This document shows positions 7,332 to 14,773 of a DNA stretch of 19,844 bases, piece by piece. The notes beneath the pieces were generated by a model. The model made no database searches. It saw nothing but the letters and a program-made list of their open reading frames with translations, and had not been told where the DNA came from. Location of the stretch: the NCBI GenBank assembly GCA_038107835.1, contig JAYNHH010000038.1, forward strand, positions 1 to 19,844. The letters are read 5' to 3'. The position numbers and the translations under genes were made by a program. Source of the DNA: MED-G116 sp038107835 (GTDB lineage Bacteria > Pseudomonadota > Alphaproteobacteria > Puniceispirillales > Puniceispirillaceae). Numbering within the stretch: position 1 is the stretch's first letter; every line of letters starts with the position of its first letter.

Positions 7332-7349
7332 CCGGCCCGAAAGGGCCGG
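7332..7349 (-). promoter_or_regulatory. stable hairpin between rpsK and rpoA
   Basis: A perfect 7-bp all-GC stem with a 4-nt loop, CCGGCCC-TTTC-GGGCCGG on the minus strand, sits mid-way in the 92-nt rpsK-rpoA gap. It is followed by ATCGCTGTTTC rather than a T-run, so a full terminator is unlikely. An RNA processing or stability element, or a partial attenuator setting the rpoA to ribosomal protein ratio, is more plausible. Confidence 0.6.
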
Positions 7350-7378
7350 TGGTGTATAGCAAAGTCTGCGACGCGGTG

Positions 7379-7774
7379 TTAGACGCGACGACGTTTGCGC
7401 GGGCGGCATCCATTGTGCGGGATCGGTGTGACATCACGGATTGATGTTACGTTGAACCCGACTGACTGCAGGGCGCGAAGTGCTGACTCACGTCCGGAGC
7501 CGGGGCCCCGCACCTGCACATCAAGTGACTTCATCCCATGCTCTGCCGCTTTCCGACCTGCGTCCTCAGCCGCCATCTGCGCTGCAAATGGTGTCGATTT
7601 GCGCGACCCCTTGAAACCCATGCCACCGGCCGATGCCCAGGCGATTGTGTTGCCCTGCACATCAGTGATGGTGATCATTGTGTTGTTAAAGGTCGAATTC
7701 ACATGCGCAACACCGCTGGTGATGTTTTTGCGCTCGCGACGACGAACACGGCCCTGGCTTGGTTGTTTTGCCAT
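7379..7774 (-). CDS. rpsK: 30S ribosomal protein S11
   Basis: Platform protein of the small subunit contacting mRNA near the E site. It has 131 residues (E. coli 129). It is recognised by VAHVNSTFNNTMITITDVQG, the GGMGFKGSRKSTPFAAQ core and the C-terminal signature TPIPHNGCRPRKRRRV. A clear GAGGAG lies upstream of the ATG. It follows rpsM by 24 nt, the usual alpha-block order. rpsD, which sits next in E. coli, is absent here, and rpoA follows directly. Confidence 0.98.
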   Translation of the reverse strand: MAKQPSQGRVRRRERKNITSGVAHVNSTFNNTMITITDVQGNTIAWASAGGMGFKGSRKSTPFAAQMAAEDAGRKAAEHGMKSLDVQVRGPGSGRESALRALQSVGFNVTSIRDVTPIPHNGCRPRKRRRV

Positions 7775-7798
7775 TTTCTGACTCCTCGTCTTTCGCTG

Positions 7799-8167
7799 TT
7801 ATTTCTTCTTACCGGCAATGGCTTTTGCAGGGCCTTTGCGGGTACGGGCATTTGTATGGGTACGCTGGCCGCGGACAGGCAGGTTACGACGATGCCGCAG
7901 TCCCCGCAGACAGCCAAGGTCCAGATAGCGCTTGATGTTCATTGACGTCTGGCGGCGAAGATCACCCTCAACCAGAAAATCCGCGTCAATGATGTCACGC
8001 AGCTTGGTCAACTCGTCTTCCGACAGATCGGCCACGCGGCGCTCGTCAGGAACACCGGCCTTTGTGCAGATGGATTTGGCACTTGTCGTGCCAATACCAT
8101 GAATGTAGGTCAGTGCGATCTCGACCCGTTTTTTGGTCGGAATGTTTACACCAGCAATTCGTGCCAC
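7799..8167 (-). CDS. rpsM: 30S ribosomal protein S13
   Basis: Head protein of the small subunit forming intersubunit bridges with L5 and contacting P-site tRNA. It has 122 residues (E. coli 118), beginning MARIAGVNIPTKKRVEIAL and ending with the basic RGQRTHTNARTRKGP signature. The start codon is GTG (8165-8167) with AGGAG (8175-8179) upstream. It is the first gene of the alpha block and has its own strong promoter and an 80-nt leader. The ribosome-binding site is enclosed by an inverted repeat, suggesting translational control. Confidence 0.98.
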   Translation of the reverse strand: MARIAGVNIPTKKRVEIALTYIHGIGTTSAKSICTKAGVPDERRVADLSEDELTKLRDIIDADFLVEGDLRRQTSMNIKRYLDLGCLRGLRHRRNLPVRGQRTHTNARTRKGPAKAIAGKKK

Positions 8168-8195
8168 AGTCTGGCTCCTTTATTAAAAAGACTGT
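8166..8195 (-). promoter_or_regulatory. leader hairpin enclosing the rpsM ribosome-binding site
   Basis: On the minus strand ACAGTCT (8189-8195) and AGACTGT (8166-8172) form a perfect 7-bp inverted repeat with a 16-nt loop. The loop contains AGGAG (8175-8179), and the inner 3' arm covers the first two bases of the GTG start. Just upstream, GGGGAAAACCCC (8198-8209) is a second small hairpin. Another GGGG at 8218-8221 could compete for the same CCCC, allowing alternative or pseudoknotted folds. The pairing is seen directly; regulation is inferred. Confidence 0.6.
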
Positions 8196-8257
8196 CTGGG
8201 GTTTTCCCCTGAACAAGCCCCTATCGCGCCACCGCTCAATTTTCTAGAAGGCGGCGA

Positions 8258-8285
8258 ATTATAGGCTCTTCCTCTGTACAGTCAA
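8258..8285 (-). promoter_or_regulatory. sigma70-type promoter of the alpha block
   Basis: Minus strand: -35 TTGACT (8280-8285), a 16-nt spacer, and a perfect -10 TATAAT (8258-8263), with transcription expected to start near 8250. An A/T-rich stretch containing GAAAAA lies just upstream of the -35 and could act as an UP element. It sits in the 175-nt gap after adk and would drive rpsM-rpsK-rpoA-rplQ. It is the best promoter in the window. Confidence 0.85.
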
Positions 8286-8305
8286 CCTCAACGCTTTTTC
8301 AAATC

Positions 8306-8337
8306 GAAGTTTATCAACTTCATAGGTGAGTATACTC
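8306..8337. repeat. two palindromes upstream of the rpsM promoter
   Basis: GAAGTT-TATC-AACTTC (8306-8321) is a 6-bp inverted repeat and GAGTATACTC (8328-8337) is a perfect 10-bp palindrome. Both lie between the adk stop codon and the rpsM -35 box. Neither has a T-run, so they do not look like a terminator for adk. They may be protein-binding sites, or chance. Confidence 0.4.
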
Positions 8338-8342
8338 TCACG

Positions 8343-8909
8343 TCACCCGACGATCTGTGCGACGTGATTGGCGACATCCTCTACAGACGCCATCCCATCA
8401 ACACTGCGAAGCAGACCCTGCGCCTCGTAATAAGGCAGCAGGGGTGCTGTATTCTCATGATAGACAGCCAGCCGCTTACGCAGGGTGTCAGCATTATCAT
8501 CACTTCTTGCACCACCACTTTCGGCAGCACGATTTTCAATACGTGCAAACAGTGCAGCTTCATCGACCTTGATCTCAATCACATGGTCGATACCGGTGCC
8601 ACGAGTAGCCAGCATTTCGTCAAGCGCCTGTGCCTGCGCAACCGTCCGCGGAAAGCCGTCAAGAATAACGCCATTCGCACAATCCGGGGCATCCATGCGT
8701 TCAGCAATCATCCCGACCATGATATCGTCAGAAACCAGATCGCCACGATCCATGATTTCCTTTGCACGCAGACCAAGTTCGCTTCCCGCGGCAATCGCCG
8801 CACGCAACATTTCACCAGTTGATAGCTGGGTCAGTCCACGCTCCTCAACGAGCCGAAGCGCCTGTGTACCTTTTCCAGCCCCTGGGGCACCAAATAAAAT
8901 CAGAATCAT
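8343..8909 (-). CDS. adk: adenylate kinase, short-LID form
   Basis: Interconverts ATP + AMP and 2 ADP in the cytoplasm. The P-loop GAPGAGKGT is at residues 7-15, the AMP-binding TGEMLR at 31-36, and DGFPRT at 84-89. At 188 residues (E. coli 214) it lacks the longer zinc-type or anti-parallel LID. The LID region (about 126-146, NRAAESGGARSDDNADTLRKR) is a short loop retaining the usual arginines. Its ATG overlaps the secY stop as ATGA, so translation is coupled. It closes the spc block, as is usual in alphaproteobacteria. Confidence 0.97.
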   Translation of the reverse strand: MILILFGAPGAGKGTQALRLVEERGLTQLSTGEMLRAAIAAGSELGLRAKEIMDRGDLVSDDIMVGMIAERMDAPDCANGVILDGFPRTVAQAQALDEMLATRGTGIDHVIEIKVDEAALFARIENRAAESGGARSDDNADTLRKRLAVYHENTAPLLPYYEAQGLLRSVDGMASVEDVANHVAQIVG

Positions 8910-10243
8910 CGGCCACGTCCTTTAATTCGGGATTTTTTAACCAGCCCCTCATATTGATGGGCCAGCAGATGAGATTGAACCTGACCAACGGTATCAAGCG
9001 TCACCGTCACGACAATCAGCAATGACGTGCCACCGAAATAGAATGGCACCGCATATTGACTGATCAATATCTCCGGCAGGATACAGACCGCCGCCAGATA
9101 GGCAGCACCCAGTACTGTCAGGCGCGTCAGAATCGAGTCCAGATAGTCAGCCGTTGTCTTGCCCGGACGGATGCCAGGTATATAGCCCCCATATTTGCGC
9201 AGATTTTCCGCAGTGTCCTCGGGGTTGAAAACAATCGCCGTATAGAAAAAGGCAAAGAAAACGATCAGGCCGATATAGATTGCCAAATATAGGGGCTGGC
9301 CACGGCCAAGCAGCGCATTCAGCGTTACCAGCCATTCAGCGCCCCCATCCTGACCGCCGCTCAGATTGATGATCGAGACCGGCATCAACAGCAGCGATGA
9401 GGCAAAAATCGGTGGGATCACGCCCGGAACATTGATTTTCAACGGCAGGAATGACTGATCACCACCAAACACCTTGTTGCCATGCTGGCGCTTTGGATAT
9501 TGGACGACGATCTTGCGGACCGATCTTTCGATGAAAACGATAAAGGCGATTACCGCTGCCGCCATTACAAACAGCCCAAGGATCAGCACGACAGACAGCG
9601 CACCTGTCCGGCCCAGCTCAAGCGTGCCCGCCAGCGCCGTTGGCAATTCCGCGACAATCCCGGAGAAAATGATCAGGGAAATGCCGTTACCAACACCCCG
9701 GCTGGTGATCTGTTCACCAAGCCACATCAGGAACAAGGTGCCGCCAACAAGCGTCACCACAGTTGTTACACGGAAAAACATGCCCGGATCAGAGACAACG
9801 CCTGAAGCGGATTCAAGGCCAACAGCAATGCCATAGCCCTGCACGGTCGCCAACAGCACTGTCAGATAGCGCGTATATTGGTTGATCTGCTTGCGGCCGG
9901 CCTCACCGTCCTTTTTCAGTGCTTCCAGTGTCGGCACGATGGCGGTCATCAACTGCATGATGATCGAGGCCGTAATATACGGCATGATGTTCAGCGCAAA
10001 AATTGTCATCCGGCCAAGTGCGCCGCCAGAGAACATGTCGAACATGCCCAGAATGCCACTTGATTGCTGTGAGAACACATCCGCTAGAGCGCCCGGATTG
10101 ATCCCCGGCAGAGGAATATAGGTGCCAAGCCGATAAATGATCAGGGCACCAAGGGTGAATAGCAGGCGTTTTTTCAGCTCATCGGCCTTCGCCAATGCGC
10201 CGAACCCTGCCCCTGCTGCCATGCGATCTGATGCTGATGCCAT
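8906..10243 (-). CDS. secY: preprotein translocase subunit SecY
   Basis: Central channel of the Sec translocon in the inner membrane. It has 445 residues (E. coli 443) with ten evident membrane segments. The first begins near residue 28 (LLFTLGALIIYRLGTYIPLPG), and the TM2/plug region SSGILGMFDMFSGGALGRM is well conserved. The cytoplasmic loop with PKRQHGNKVFGGDQSFLPLKIN and the ending LKIN...IPPIFASS region are typical. ATG 10243 is the family start. Its ribosome-binding signal is weak (AGG only a few bases upstream). It lies 41 nt after rplO and overlaps adk. Confidence 0.98.
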   Translation of the reverse strand: MASASDRMAAGAGFGALAKADELKKRLLFTLGALIIYRLGTYIPLPGINPGALADVFSQQSSGILGMFDMFSGGALGRMTIFALNIMPYITASIIMQLMTAIVPTLEALKKDGEAGRKQINQYTRYLTVLLATVQGYGIAVGLESASGVVSDPGMFFRVTTVVTLVGGTLFLMWLGEQITSRGVGNGISLIIFSGIVAELPTALAGTLELGRTGALSVVLILGLFVMAAAVIAFIVFIERSVRKIVVQYPKRQHGNKVFGGDQSFLPLKINVPGVIPPIFASSLLLMPVSIINLSGGQDGGAEWLVTLNALLGRGQPLYLAIYIGLIVFFAFFYTAIVFNPEDTAENLRKYGGYIPGIRPGKTTADYLDSILTRLTVLGAAYLAAVCILPEILISQYAVPFYFGGTSLLIVVTVTLDTVGQVQSHLLAHQYEGLVKKSRIKGRGR

Positions 10244-10284
10244 TACCTGCTTTTACCCTGATCCTGTTTCGCTGACGATGGCCG

Positions 10285-10758
10285 CTATTCGGCAGCCACA
10301 GTCGGTGTCACAATCTTGCCACCTGCGGCCTCAACCGCGGCAACAGCCGCCTTTGACGCGCCTGCAGCGTGGATTTCGATCTTCTTTGCCGTCAACTCGC
10401 CCTTGGCAAGAATCCGCACACCATCACGCGCCTTGGAGATCACACCGGCGCCAACAAGCGCGGCGGCATCAACGGGCTTGCCCGCATCCAGCCGTCCAGA
10501 ATCAATGGCTGCCTGCAGGCGACCAAGATTGACCTCAACATATTTCTTGCGGAAAATATTCGTAAAGCCACGCTTTGGCAGGCGGCGGTGGATTGGCATC
10601 TGGCCACCCTCAAAGCCGTTGATCGACACGCCTGACCGCGCCTTCTGGCCCTTGTGACCACTGCCTGATGTCTTGCCGGTACCTGAGCCAATACCACGGC
10701 CAACGCGTTTACGATTCTTGGTCGCGCCTGGATTGTCTTTGACTTCGTTCAGTTTCAT
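10285..10758 (-). CDS. rplO: 50S ribosomal protein L15
   Basis: Large-subunit protein bridging several 23S domains late in assembly. The 157-residue protein (E. coli 144) starts MKLNEVKDNPGATKNRKRVG and has the Gly-rich basic N-terminal extension GRGIGSGTGKTSGSGHKGQK typical of L15, then GGQMPIHRRLPKRGF. I chose ATG 10758 for its match to the family and the GGGAGCAGGA upstream. The frame is open to 10818 but that adds 20 atypical residues. A 46-nt gap separates it from rpmD. Confidence 0.97.
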   Translation of the reverse strand: MKLNEVKDNPGATKNRKRVGRGIGSGTGKTSGSGHKGQKARSGVSINGFEGGQMPIHRRLPKRGFTNIFRKKYVEVNLGRLQAAIDSGRLDAGKPVDAAALVGAGVISKARDGVRILAKGELTAKKIEIHAAGASKAAVAAVEAAGGKIVTPTVAAE

Positions 10759-10804
10759 ATCCTGCTCCCGACGGGGAGTTGTGCCCCGCCCCAATTCCTG
10801 TGCT

Positions 10805-10993
10805 CTATTCGCCTTCAACGCGGACGAGATGCTTGACCTTATTGATCATGCCACGAACCGAGGGAGTGTCCTCTAACTCGCGCGTGCGGCCGATCTTGTT
10901 GAGACCAAGGCCAATCAATGTCTGGCGCTGGTCGCCCAGCCGGCCAATGGCGCTTCTTGTTTGCGTTACGCGTACCGTTTGTTTGGCAGCCAT
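10805..10993 (-). CDS. rpmD: 50S ribosomal protein L30
   Basis: Small large-subunit protein of 62 residues (E. coli 59) binding 23S rRNA near the 5S region. It is recognised by VRVTQTRSAIGRLGDQRQTL followed by the GLGLNKIGRTRELEDTPSVR core, the L30 signature. It sits between rpsE (14 nt upstream) and rplO, its standard place. Confidence 0.97.
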   Translation of the reverse strand: MAAKQTVRVTQTRSAIGRLGDQRQTLIGLGLNKIGRTRELEDTPSVRGMINKVKHLVRVEGE

Positions 10994-11007
10994 CTTAAAC
11001 TCTCCTG

Positions 11008-11577
11008 TTAGGACGCAGCGGCTTGATCTTCGCCGCTTTTCTCAGCCCGTTTCCCCAGAACATCTGCAACGCGCTTGCCGCGCTTCTGCGCAACTGAACG
11101 GGGTGCCTGCATATGGTTCAACGCCGAGAAGGTCGCCTTGATCATATTATGCGGGTTTGAGCTGCCGATTGATTTGGCAACGATATCCTGAATGCCAAGC
11201 ACCTCGAAAACGGCGCGCATCGGGCCACCAGCGATGATACCGGTACCAGCCGATGCGGCGCGCAGAAGAACGCGGCCAGCGCCATAGGTACCCTTGATGT
11301 CATGATGCAGCGTGCGGCCATCGCGCAGCGGCACACGAACCATGTTGCGCTTTGCGCCTTCGGTTGCCTTGCGGATTGCCTCGGGAACCTCGCGGGCCTT
11401 GCCGGTACCGAAGCCTGCACGGCCCTTGCCGTCACCAACCACAACCAAAGCGGCGAAACCGAACCGGCGTCCACCCTTTACAACTTTGGCCACACGGTTG
11501 ATTCCAACCAGCTTTTCCAGCATTTCCGGCTCATCACGTTGAGCGTTGCGGTCCTGCCTGTCATTATTGCGTGCCAT
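11008..11577 (-). CDS. rpsE: 30S ribosomal protein S5
   Basis: Small-subunit protein at the mRNA entry site, important for decoding accuracy. It has 189 residues (E. coli 167). The dsRBD-like N-terminal domain includes INRVAKVVKGGRRFGFAALV and GDGKGRAGFGTGKAREVP, and the C-terminal domain has GPMRAVFEVLGIQDIVAKSI. Extra length is at the N-terminus (Asn/Asp/Arg-rich first 20 residues) and the C-terminus (Ala/Lys/Glu). ATG 11577 is preceded by GGGAG. It lies 13 nt after rplR. Confidence 0.98.
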   Translation of the reverse strand: MARNNDRQDRNAQRDEPEMLEKLVGINRVAKVVKGGRRFGFAALVVVGDGKGRAGFGTGKAREVPEAIRKATEGAKRNMVRVPLRDGRTLHHDIKGTYGAGRVLLRAASAGTGIIAGGPMRAVFEVLGIQDIVAKSIGSSNPHNMIKATFSALNHMQAPRSVAQKRGKRVADVLGKRAEKSGEDQAAAS

Positions 11578-11590
11578 TAATCGGTGCTCC

Positions 11591-11953
11591 CTAGAATTTC
11601 AGGCCGGCTTCACGCGCGGCATCGGCAAGTGCTTTCACACGGCCATGGAAAATAAAACCGCCACGGTCAAACACAACGGCTTCGACACCATTTGCCTTCG
11701 CCCGCTCAGCAACCAACTTGCCGACCTCAGCTGCGGCCGCACTGTTGCTGGTGGATTTGACAGCCTTTTTGACGCCAGCATCCAAGGTTGAGGCCGCGGC
11801 CAATGTATGTCCCTGTGCATCGTCGATCACCTGTGCATAGATATGCTGCGATGAGCGATGGACAGACAGACGTGGACGACCCGATGAAGTCTTGCGAAGG
11901 GCCACTCTGGTACGGCTTCTGCGCCGCGCGAAAAGTTCTCTTGGTGTTTTCAT
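11591..11953 (-). CDS. rplR: 50S ribosomal protein L18
   Basis: Binds 5S rRNA in the central protuberance together with L5 and L25. It has 120 residues (E. coli 117): a basic N-terminus, the RPRLSVHRSSQHIYAQVIDD core and the C-terminal GVEAVVFDRGGFIFHGRVKA segment with LADAAREAGLKF at the end, as in other L18 proteins. AGGG precedes the ATG. It lies 10 nt after rplF. Confidence 0.98.
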   Translation of the reverse strand: MKTPRELFARRRSRTRVALRKTSSGRPRLSVHRSSQHIYAQVIDDAQGHTLAAASTLDAGVKKAVKSTSNSAAAAEVGKLVAERAKANGVEAVVFDRGGFIFHGRVKALADAAREAGLKF

Positions 11954-11963
11954 TGAACTGACC

Positions 11964-12497
11964 CTACTTCTTCTTGCCTTCTTTGCGGACGATATGCTCC
12001 TCGGCGTATTTCACACCCTTGCCCTTGAACGGCTCTGGTGGACGCTTTGCACGCACCTCAGACGCAAACTGGCCAAGCAACTGCTTGTCGGCACCGCTGA
12101 TCACGACTGTGGTGTTGTTCTCGACAACCACCTTCAAACCAGCCGGAATTTCCATTTCAACGGGATGGCTGAACCCGAGGTTCAGCACCAGCTTGTTACC
12201 CTGCATAGCAGCGCGGTAACCAACACCGTTGATTTGAAGGTTGCGCGTGAACCCCGTCGAGACACCAACAACCATGTTGTTGATTGTGGCCCGCATGGTT
12301 CCCCACAGCGCCTTTGACTGACGTGTTTCACGCGCTGGCTTCAATGTTGCCACATTGTCCTCGATGGACAGTGACACATCGCTGTGCAGCGGCGCACTCA
12401 GTTCGCCATTCTTACCCTTTACGATGACAGACCCACCCTCATGTGACAGCGTCACATCAGCAGGAATGGTAATCGCATTGCTTCCGACACGAGACAT
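11964..12497 (-). CDS. rplF: 50S ribosomal protein L6
   Basis: Large-subunit protein near the factor-binding site and sarcin-ricin loop. It has 177 residues, the same as E. coli. It starts MSRVGSNAITIPADV and ends with the L6 signature PPEPFKGKGVKYAEEHIVRK followed by EGKKK. AAGGAG lies upstream of the ATG. It follows rpsH by 12 nt. Confidence 0.98.
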   Translation of the reverse strand: MSRVGSNAITIPADVTLSHEGGSVIVKGKNGELSAPLHSDVSLSIEDNVATLKPARETRQSKALWGTMRATINNMVVGVSTGFTRNLQINGVGYRAAMQGNKLVLNLGFSHPVEMEIPAGLKVVVENNTTVVISGADKQLLGQFASEVRAKRPPEPFKGKGVKYAEEHIVRKEGKKK

Positions 12498-12509
12498 GCC
12501 AATCGCTCC

Positions 12510-12908
12510 TTAAAATACGTGACAGAGGACTTCGCCGCCAACCTTGGCTGTGCGCGCCTCATTGTCAGACAGAACACCACGAGGCGTCGACAGGATGGCA
12601 ATGCCAAGCCCGTTATAGACGCGCGGCAGGTCACGGATGCCGTAATAGACACGACGACCAGGCCGGGACACCCGCTTGATTTCCGAAATCACGGGTTCGC
12701 CTTCGTGGTATTTCAGCTCGATCTGCAGTTCCTTGATACCGGGACGCACATCGACGCTGGAATAGTTGCGGATATAGCCTTCGCGCTTCAGCACCTCCAG
12801 CACATTGGTGCGAAAGCGTGATGACGGGCTGGAAACAACGGTCTTGCGCGCATGCTGGCCGTTGCGGATGCGTGTCAGCATATCGCCGAGAGGATCACTC
12901 ATAGACAT
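12510..12908 (-). CDS. rpsH: 30S ribosomal protein S8
   Basis: Primary 16S rRNA-binding protein of the small-subunit platform. In E. coli it is also the translational repressor of the spc operon. It has 132 residues (E. coli 130). It begins MSMSDPLGDMLTRIRNGQ and carries the C-terminal signature ILSTPRGVLSDNEARTAKVG. ATG 12908 has GAGGAG seven bases upstream. ATG 12902 two codons later is the less likely start. Confidence 0.98.
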   Translation of the reverse strand: MSMSDPLGDMLTRIRNGQHARKTVVSSPSSRFRTNVLEVLKREGYIRNYSSVDVRPGIKELQIELKYHEGEPVISEIKRVSRPGRRVYYGIRDLPRVYNGLGIAILSTPRGVLSDNEARTAKVGGEVLCHVF

Positions 12909-12924
12909 TTAAACTCTCCTCTTC

Positions 12925-13230
12925 TTACCAGCTAGACTTGACGACACCAGGCACCTGACCCATCGAGGCCAGATCGCGCAGCGCAATCCGTGACATTCTA
13001 AGTTTGCGATCATATCCGCGTGGACGACCTGACACCTCGCACCGGTTGCGGATACGGATCTTCGAGCTGTTACGAGGCTCTTTCGAGAGCTTCATGACAG
13101 CCTGGAACCGCTCTTCCATCGGCAGCGACTTGTCTTTGATCGTCGCCTTCAGCGCTTCGCGGCGGGCGCCTCTGCGCTCAACGATGCGCTTGCGCTTGTT
13201 ATTCTTTTCAACGGCACTTTTCTTAGCCAT
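12925..13230 (-). CDS. rpsN: 30S ribosomal protein S14, zinc-free form
   Basis: Head protein of the small subunit. At 101 residues it is the long, zinc-independent type. It contains a single cysteine in RNRCEVSGRPRGYDRKL where the short form would have a CxxC pair. The C-terminus LRDLASMGQVPGVVKSSW is diagnostic. AAGGGG precedes the ATG. It sits between rplE (18 nt upstream) and rpsH. Confidence 0.98.
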   Translation of the reverse strand: MAKKSAVEKNNKRKRIVERRGARREALKATIKDKSLPMEERFQAVMKLSKEPRNSSKIRIRNRCEVSGRPRGYDRKLRMSRIALRDLASMGQVPGVVKSSW

Positions 13231-13248
13231 TACTAAACCCCTTTGCCC

Positions 13249-13794
13249 TTACGCTTTGACGAACGGAAACTCAAAACCGGTGAGCAACTCACGGGCCTCG
13301 TCATCCGAATGTGCGGAGGTTACGACAATGATGTCCATTCCGCGGACCTCATCGACCTGATCATAATCGATCTCTGGAAAAACGATCTGCTCCTTGATGC
13401 CCATGGCGTAATTGCCACGGCCGTCAAAGCTCTTGCCATTCAACCCACGAAAATCGCGGACACGTGGCAACGCAATGTTCACCAAACGATCAAGAAATTC
13501 GTACATCTGCTCACGGCGCAATGTGACCTTGCATCCAATCGCCATGCCTTCACGAAGTTTAAAGGCAGCATTGGCTTTCTTGGCACGGGTCACGACGGGC
13601 TTCTGGCCAGTAATGGCCGCCAGTTCACGGGTGGCGTTCTCGATTTTCTTGGAATCGCGAACGGCTTCACCAACACCCATGTTGATGACCACCTTTTCTA
13701 GCTTTGGAACCTGCATGACATTTTTATAGCCAAACTTTTCCACAAGAGCCGGGCGAACTGCCGTCAGATAATGTTCTTCTAAACGCGTCTTCAT
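13249..13794 (-). CDS. rplE: 50S ribosomal protein L5
   Basis: 5S rRNA-binding protein of the central protuberance that contacts P-site tRNA and S13. It has 181 residues (E. coli 179). It is recognised by PKLEKVVINMGVGEA, the FKLREGMAIGCKVTLR motif and the FPEIDYDQVDEVRGMDI segment. AGGAGAG lies ten bases upstream of the ATG. It lies 24 nt after rplX. Confidence 0.98.
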   Translation of the reverse strand: MKTRLEEHYLTAVRPALVEKFGYKNVMQVPKLEKVVINMGVGEAVRDSKKIENATRELAAITGQKPVVTRAKKANAAFKLREGMAIGCKVTLRREQMYEFLDRLVNIALPRVRDFRGLNGKSFDGRGNYAMGIKEQIVFPEIDYDQVDEVRGMDIIVVTSAHSDDEARELLTGFEFPFVKA

Positions 13795-13818
13795 CTCAGC
13801 TTTCTCTCCTTACCCTGA

Positions 13819-14136
13819 CTAGCTCAGGGCCTTGCCGGAACTACGAGCGATCCGGATCTTTGCACCGTCCTTGACCTCGAAACCAACGCGGGTCGCTTTT
13901 CCGCTTTCAGGGTCAATATGGGCAACATTTGAAATATGCAGCGGGGCTTCCTTGCTGATGATGCCACCGGCACTTGTCTGTGTAGGCCGGGTGTGACGCT
14001 TGACCATGTTACAGCCCTGCACCCGTACCCGTGACACAGCGCGAAGAACCTCAAGAACCTCGCCAGTCTTGCCCTTGTCACGACCGGTCGTCACAACAAC
14101 ACGGTCGCCTTTCTTGATTTTGAATTTCTGCGCCAT
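13819..14136 (-). CDS. rplX: 50S ribosomal protein L24
   Basis: Assembly-initiating large-subunit protein. It has 105 residues (E. coli 104) with an N-terminal KOW motif (KIKKGDRVVVTTGRDKGKTG) and NMVKRHTRPTQTSAGGIISK. The ATG shares one base with the rplN TAA (TAATG), and GGAGGT inside rplN serves as its ribosome-binding site, so the pair is translationally coupled. Confidence 0.98.
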   Translation of the reverse strand: MAQKFKIKKGDRVVVTTGRDKGKTGEVLEVLRAVSRVRVQGCNMVKRHTRPTQTSAGGIISKEAPLHISNVAHIDPESGKATRVGFEVKDGAKIRIARSSGKALS

Positions 14137-14504
14137 TACAGCACCTCCGGTGCCAGTGAAATGATTTTCATGAACTTACGGCTGCGCAACTCGCGGGTTA
14201 CAGGTCCGAAGATACGTGTGCCGATCGGTTCATCCTGCTTGTTCAGCAACACGGCAGCGTTGCGGTCGAAACGGATGGCACTGCCATCGGCACGGCGGAT
14301 TTCCTTGGCCGTGCGAACGATGACCGCACGATGCACATCACCTTTCTTCACCTTGCCGCGGGGAATGGCTTCCTTCACCGAGACGACAATCACGTCACCG
14401 ACGCCGGCAACCTTGCGGCCAGAACCGCCAAGAACCTTGATACACTGGACACGGCGTGCGCCAGAATTATCAGCAACTTCCAGATTGGACTGCATTTGGA
14501 TCAT
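14136..14504 (-). CDS. rplN: 50S ribosomal protein L14
   Basis: Intersubunit-face protein forming bridge B8 and the docking site of silencing factor RsfS. It has 122 residues (E. coli 123), starting MIQMQSNLEVADNSGARRV with the L14 signature continuing through GGSGRKVAGVGDVIVVSVKE. GGGGAG lies upstream. It is the first gene of the spc block, but only 11 nt follow rpsQ and I see no promoter there, so it is read through from S10. Confidence 0.98.
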   Translation of the reverse strand: MIQMQSNLEVADNSGARRVQCIKVLGGSGRKVAGVGDVIVVSVKEAIPRGKVKKGDVHRAVIVRTAKEIRRADGSAIRFDRNAAVLLNKQDEPIGTRIFGPVTRELRSRKFMKIISLAPEVL

Positions 14505-14515
14505 GTCAGTCTCCC

Positions 14516-14761
14516 CTACGCCTTGGTTGAATCGTCATAAACCACTTCATAAGTCTTCGACTTTGAAATGGGCGCGCATTCACGGATACGCACTGAATCA
14601 CCTTCCTTACAGCGGTTCTCAGCATCATGTGCCGCAAACTTCTTCGACCGGGTGATAAACTTCTTGTAGACAGGATGCATGATCCGGCGCTCGACACGGA
14701 CTGTTACAGTCTTGTCTGCCTTATCACTCACAACAGTGCCCTGCATGGTACGCTTTGGCAT
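14516..14761 (-). CDS. rpsQ: 30S ribosomal protein S17
   Basis: Primary 16S rRNA-binding protein with an OB fold. It has 81 residues (E. coli 84). It starts MPKRTMQGTVVSDKADKTVT and carries the signature segment GDSVRIRECAPISKSKTYEV. It lies 12 nt after rpmC. The upstream signal is GGGAAG. Confidence 0.98.
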   Translation of the reverse strand: MPKRTMQGTVVSDKADKTVTVRVERRIMHPVYKKFITRSKKFAAHDAENRCKEGDSVRIRECAPISKSKTYEVVYDDSTKA

Positions 14762-14773
14762 AACTCGCTTCCC

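Noticed and set aside
7287..7409. In-frame 41-codon upstream extension of rpoA
   Set aside because: It overlaps rpsK and the intergenic hairpin; RpoA proteins start at the MIEKNW-type methionine at 7286.
8343..8909. Adenylate kinase truncated in the LID domain
   Set aside because: The short-LID form is an established variant with all catalytic motifs intact, common in alphaproteobacteria, not a deletion mutant.
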